Source of the DNA: Selenomonadales bacterium UBA7018
Lineage (GTDB): Bacteria; Bacillota; Negativicutes; Selenomonadales; Selenomonadaceae
Direction of reading: 5' to 3'
DNA: 52,768 nt
NCBI GenBank assembly: GCA_002448305.1
Contig: DJWY01000012.1
Location: forward strand, 2,956-55,723
Shown: piece after piece, positions 50,390-52,768 of the stretch
Layout of the letters: each line of letters opens with the position of its first letter
Position numbering within the stretch: position 1 is the stretch's first letter
Program-made: the position numbers and the translations under genes
Notes under the pieces: model-generated
What the model was told of the DNA's origin: nothing
Database searches by the model: none
Seen by the model: only the letters and a program-made list of their open reading frames with translations

Positions 50390-51109
50390 TTAGCAAGTCA
50401 AACCTCCGTCGACGCTTAGAACTGCACCGGTTATAAAAGTCGCTTGGGATAGAAAATAAATTGCTTCGGCGACTTCTTCAGGCGTGCCGATTCTGCCGAG
50501 CGGATAAATTTCTGCAAGTTCCTCAATCGTGCCGCCCGAATTTTTTAGTTGATTCAAAGTCAACGGCGTTAAAATATCGCCTGGTGCAACGCAATTAACT
50601 TTGATTGAAAAGCTCGCCAACTCCAAAGCAAGCGACCTCGTAAACGCGACGACTGCGCCCTTGCTCGCCGAATACGCCGCGCAGAAATAATTTCCTTTAA
50701 GCCCCGCATCGCTCGCCACATTGACAATCGCACCACGAGTTTTAATCAACTCACCGACCGCCGCCCGCGATAGGAAAAATGTCCCCTTGATATTTGTTGC
50801 AAAAATGTCGTCGAAAATTTCTTCAGCAGTCGAAGTTATCGCGCCCTCGTGGTAAATGCCCGCGCTATTTATCAGCACGTCGACGCCGCCGAAAAGTTCA
50901 ACCGTTCGCGAAATAATTTCTTCGCAGTCGGCAACTTTCCTAACGTCCGCCGAAATGAATTCAAAACGCCCAGTAAGTTCCGAACGAATTTTTTCAAACC
51001 GCTCAGAATTTCTGCCGACAAGCACACAATTAAAATCGTTCACTAAGAATTTTTTCGCCGCCGCAAGCCCGATACCCGACGTGCCGCCCGTTATTATCGC
51101 CGTTTTCAT
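50390..51109 (-). CDS. Short-chain dehydrogenase/reductase
   Basis: The 239-residue classical SDR has cofactor loop GGTSGIG (residue 8), NSAG (residue ~87), catalytic serine in NVASDAG and YSASK (residue ~150, the YxxxK pair). The VGRN after strand 2 favours NADPH. The C-terminus FITGAVLSVDGGL is shared with FabG-like 3-oxoacyl-ACP reductases and many sugar or alcohol dehydrogenases. No fatty acid genes flank it, so the substrate is open. AGGAG precedes the ATG. Confidence 0.88.
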   Translation of the reverse strand: MKTAIITGGTSGIGLAAAKKFLVNDFNCVLVGRNSERFEKIRSELTGRFEFISADVRKVADCEEIISRTVELFGGVDVLINSAGIYHEGAITSTAEEIFDDIFATNIKGTFFLSRAAVGELIKTRGAIVNVASDAGLKGNYFCAAYSASKGAVVAFTRSLALELASFSIKVNCVAPGDILTPLTLNQLKNSGGTIEELAEIYPLGRIGTPEEVAEAIYFLSQATFITGAVLSVDGGLTC

Positions 51110-51125
51110 AACTCCTACTCCCTAA

Positions 51126-51160
51126 ACAAAAACAGAGCCGAGCGCATTAACTCGACTCTG
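51126..51160 (-). terminator. Terminator of the HU gene
   Basis: Minus strand CAGAGTCGAG (51160-51151) pairs with CTCGGCTCTG (51142-51133), followed by a T-rich run. Confidence 0.85.
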
Positions 51161-51171
51161 CTGAAAATTCA

Positions 51172-51447
51172 TTAAGAATTGACTGCCTCTTTCAAGGTTT
51201 TACCTGCTTTGAAGGACGGAAGCTTTGATGCTTTGATTTCGATTTCTTCGCCGGTGCGCGGATTGCGACCTTTACGCGGTGCGCGTGTGCGGTTCTCGAA
51301 TGTGCCGAAGCCCAATACTTGAACTTTGTCGCCTTCGATAAGCGCAGTTTTAATTGTTTCAAAAGTCGCCGCAACAACCTTTTCCACAACCTTGCGGTCA
51401 ACTTCCGCCTTTTCGGCAACATTTACTATCAATTCAGCTCTTGTCAT
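51172..51447 (-). CDS. hup: HU family DNA-binding protein
   Basis: The 91-residue protein is full length for HU: TRAELIVNVAEKAEVDRKVV, then GFGTFENRTRAPRKGRNPRTG, the DNA-embracing arm with the RNPRTG tip, and a final VPSFKAGK-like segment. It is the main nucleoid-bending protein. It has its own ribosome binding site (AAAGGAGG), promoter and terminator. Confidence 0.96.
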   Translation of the reverse strand: MTRAELIVNVAEKAEVDRKVVEKVVAATFETIKTALIEGDKVQVLGFGTFENRTRAPRKGRNPRTGEEIEIKASKLPSFKAGKTLKEAVNS

Positions 51448-51482
51448 AAGAAAGATTTCCTCCTTTCAAAAATTACCTGCAG

Positions 51483-51511
51483 AATTTAGCAGAATGCTGA
51501 TAAAAAATCAA
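51483..51511 (-). promoter_or_regulatory. Promoter of hup
   Basis: Minus strand TTGATT (51511-51506), a 17-base spacer and TAAATT (51488-51483), 36 bases before the ATG. Confidence 0.6.
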
Positions 51512-51521
51512 GTACTTTTTA

Positions 51522-51701
51522 TTATACCGTTACGTCTAAATTATTTCCGAGCGCAGGGTCAAGACTTTCGACGACTTGCAAAGCCTCCTCGACAGCGGAA
51601 GTATCCGCTTCCATTGCCATTTTCAAGACCGAAATTCCTAACTCCTGCTGAACTTTTGCCGCGTTCATATCGACCGACAGTGCCGCAATTGCCATATCCA
51701 T
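51522..51701 (-). CDS. YjfB-like putative motility peptide
   Basis: This is a short gene that length filters miss: 59 residues with ATG at 51701 behind AAAGGAG. It starts MDMAIAALSVDMNAAKVQQE, continues LGISVLKMAMEADTSAVEEA, and ends PALGNNLDVTV. This matches the YjfB family found in flagellated Firmicutes, where it is called a putative motility protein without a defined role. No flagellar genes are in the window. Confidence 0.8.
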   Translation of the reverse strand: MDMAIAALSVDMNAAKVQQELGISVLKMAMEADTSAVEEALQVVESLDPALGNNLDVTV

Positions 51702-51762
51702 TGTTGCCAGCTCCTTTCCTTAGTTGCACATATCTTAGCATAAGAATCGCGTTGACGCAATA

Positions 51763-52107
51763 TTATTTTGTACTGATAATCAAAGCAATGAAAATTAAAT
51801 CTTCGTCGCCGATAGTTTCAATGCCGTGCGTGTCGCCGTCCGCGCAAAAGGTCGTATCGCCCGCTTTGACTTCGTAAGTTTTGCCGTTGTCGGTGTAAAG
51901 CCCTTTGCCTTGAAGAATGTAATAAGTTTCGTTGTTGCCTACGTGCTGATGAACGCCCAATGAACAACCCGCAGGGATTCTGACGCTTGCGAACATTTCG
52001 CATTTTCCGACCATTTCTTTTGGCGTCAAAAGGTGCGTGATAAACATTTCGCCTTTGCCGCCCGCCTTATTCATCGCCGAAACTGTTTTCTGCTCAATAA
52101 TCGGCAT
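51763..52107 (-). CDS. Small cupin domain protein
   Basis: The 114-residue protein is a single cupin barrel. It carries metal-binding motif 1 GVHQHVGNNETYYILQGKG (the two histidines and the glutamate are present) and motif 2 GDTTFCADGDTHGI with the final histidine. Such small cupins bind a metal and a sugar, auxin-like or other ligand; function cannot be assigned. GGGAGG precedes the ATG. Confidence 0.85.
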   Translation of the reverse strand: MPIIEQKTVSAMNKAGGKGEMFITHLLTPKEMVGKCEMFASVRIPAGCSLGVHQHVGNNETYYILQGKGLYTDNGKTYEVKAGDTTFCADGDTHGIETIGDEDLIFIALIISTK

Positions 52108-52129
52108 GTTAAAAACCTCCCTTAAATTT

Positions 52130-52211
52130 AATTAGGAATTAGGAAGTAGGAATTAGGAATTGACATTAGTACCAAATTAATTCCTCATTCCTAATTCCAC
52201 ATTACTAATTG
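52130..52211. repeat. Inverted pair of ATTAGGA-type heptamer arrays
   Basis: The left arm is at 52130-52162 and the right arm at 52175-52211, separated by about 12 bases. The right arm is read on the minus strand as the last residues and stop of the response regulator. Confidence 0.85.
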
Positions 52212-52599
52212 TTTTTTCCATACGCTTTGCTTTTAATTTTCTGAACCGCTCGACCGTCTGAACTATTTGTTCTTTGGTGTAAGGTTTGCTTATGAAATCA
52301 ATCGCGCCCATTTTAAGGCATTGCATTAATTTTTGCGGCGTATTCATGGAACTAAGCATGACGACCGGAACATCGGGTGCGACTTCGCGGATAAATTGCA
52401 ACGCTTCAATTCCGCCTACTACCGGCATAACTATATCCAAAATGACGCCGTCGAGTTCCTGCTCCAAAACGGTGGTAATTGCTTCTTTGCCGTTTACTGT
52501 CTCTATGACTTCGCAATTTTGGTTTTCGAGTTCCTCGCGCAATTTTTTGCGCAAGAGTCGCGAATCGTCCGTTATCAATACGCGCAATTTCTCTTCCAT
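52177..52599 (-). CDS. CheY-like single-domain response regulator
   Basis: The 140-residue receiver domain has acidic pair DD in LITDDSRLLRKKL, phospho-acceptor D in GVILDIVMPVVGG (about residue 55), switch residue S in VVMLSS and K in DFISKPYTKEQI. No output domain follows, so it acts by protein contact, for example with the chemotaxis or another signalling complex. ATG at 52599 follows GGGGGCGGTG at some distance; a GTG at 52608 is an alternative. The last 10 residues (SNVELGMRN) are encoded by a heptamer repeat and are probably not part of the fold. Confidence 0.9.
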   Translation of the reverse strand: MEEKLRVLITDDSRLLRKKLREELENQNCEVIETVNGKEAITTVLEQELDGVILDIVMPVVGGIEALQFIREVAPDVPVVMLSSMNTPQKLMQCLKMGAIDFISKPYTKEQIVQTVERFRKLKAKRMEKTISNVELGMRN

Positions 52600-52615
52600 A
52601 AAAATCACCGCCCCC

Positions 52616-52642
52616 TAAAAATAATCGCCCGAAGGCGAGATT
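52616..52642 (-). terminator. Terminator after tRNA-Ser
   Basis: Minus strand TCGCC-TTCG-GGCGA hairpin (52638-52625) with a stable tetraloop-like TTCG loop, then an AT-rich run with five T residues. Confidence 0.65.
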
Positions 52643-52679
52643 ATATTTATAGAAATTCTTTCGGAAAATATTCGTCGTG

Positions 52680-52768
<89 letters not shown>

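Overview
The window looks like a chromosomal segment of an anaerobic low-to-mid-GC Firmicute. The best guess is Negativicutes (Selenomonas/Veillonella-type), an inference without any database search. Pointers are strong GGAGG ribosome binding sites with frequent TTG and GTG starts, a Spo0H-like sigma factor, a YjfB-type motility peptide, MqnA (futalosine menaquinone route), AhbC (siroheme-based heme route), a UPF0210/UPF0237 pair, and a very large RTX-ended surface or secreted protein. No prophage or plasmid backbone is visible.

Layout. 1-2.2 kb: 3' part of ahbC coupled to an FkbM-type methyltransferase. 2.2-5.0 kb (minus): UPF0237 ACT protein, UPF0210 protein, GNAT, nth. 5.1-5.8 kb (minus): sigma-H. 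6.0-8.5 kb: cobU, GNAT, cobQ for cobalamin. 8.5-9.0 kb: scar holding a duplicated cobQ 3' end and an IS200/IS605-like remnant. 9.0-12.4 kb (minus): radical SAM protein, trkA, CAP-domain protein. 12.4-12.8 kb: non-coding region with three covarying hairpin repeats. 12.8-23.7 kb: nhaC, a 2543-residue repeat protein, a PAS/GGDEF/EAL protein. 23.7-24.9 kb (minus): tyrosine phosphatase and a duplicated-domain hypothetical. 25.0-29.0 kb: sucrose PTS IIABC, a small coiled-coil membrane protein and a GH32 hydrolase, behind a clear promoter/operator. 29.0-29.7 kb: PIN-type toxin-antitoxin. 29.8-33.9 kb: gutM-like gene, an exported or anchored DHH pyrophosphatase-like protein, ROK kinase, metN, metI. 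33.9-37.6 kb: metK, guaA, mqnA. 37.6-41.7 kb (minus): DUF4422 glycosyltransferase coupled to copA, whose last 67 codons look like a separately translated CopZ. 41.8-44.9 kb: ileS. 45.0-48.8 kb (minus): tRNA-Glu, thiM, thiamine-binding protein, thiE, membrane MutS-like ATPase. 48.9-52.8 kb (minus): tRNA-Ser, response regulator, cupin, YjfB-like peptide, HU, SDR, hypothetical, MGDG-synthase-type glycosyltransferase.

Three themes are not explained by ordinary annotation. First, a heptameric ATTAGGA repeat family occurs at six loci, three as long inverted pairs in intergenic DNA and two as single arms read in frame inside genes; one of the inverted pairs also supplies the C-terminus of the response regulator. 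Second, three structured repeats near 12.5-12.7 kb keep base pairing while the stem sequence changes. Third, a recurrent control module places a terminator U-tract directly against an extended -10 promoter (TGCTATAAT). The copA/copZ nested start and the signal-bearing pyrophosphatase are the most testable single-gene observations.
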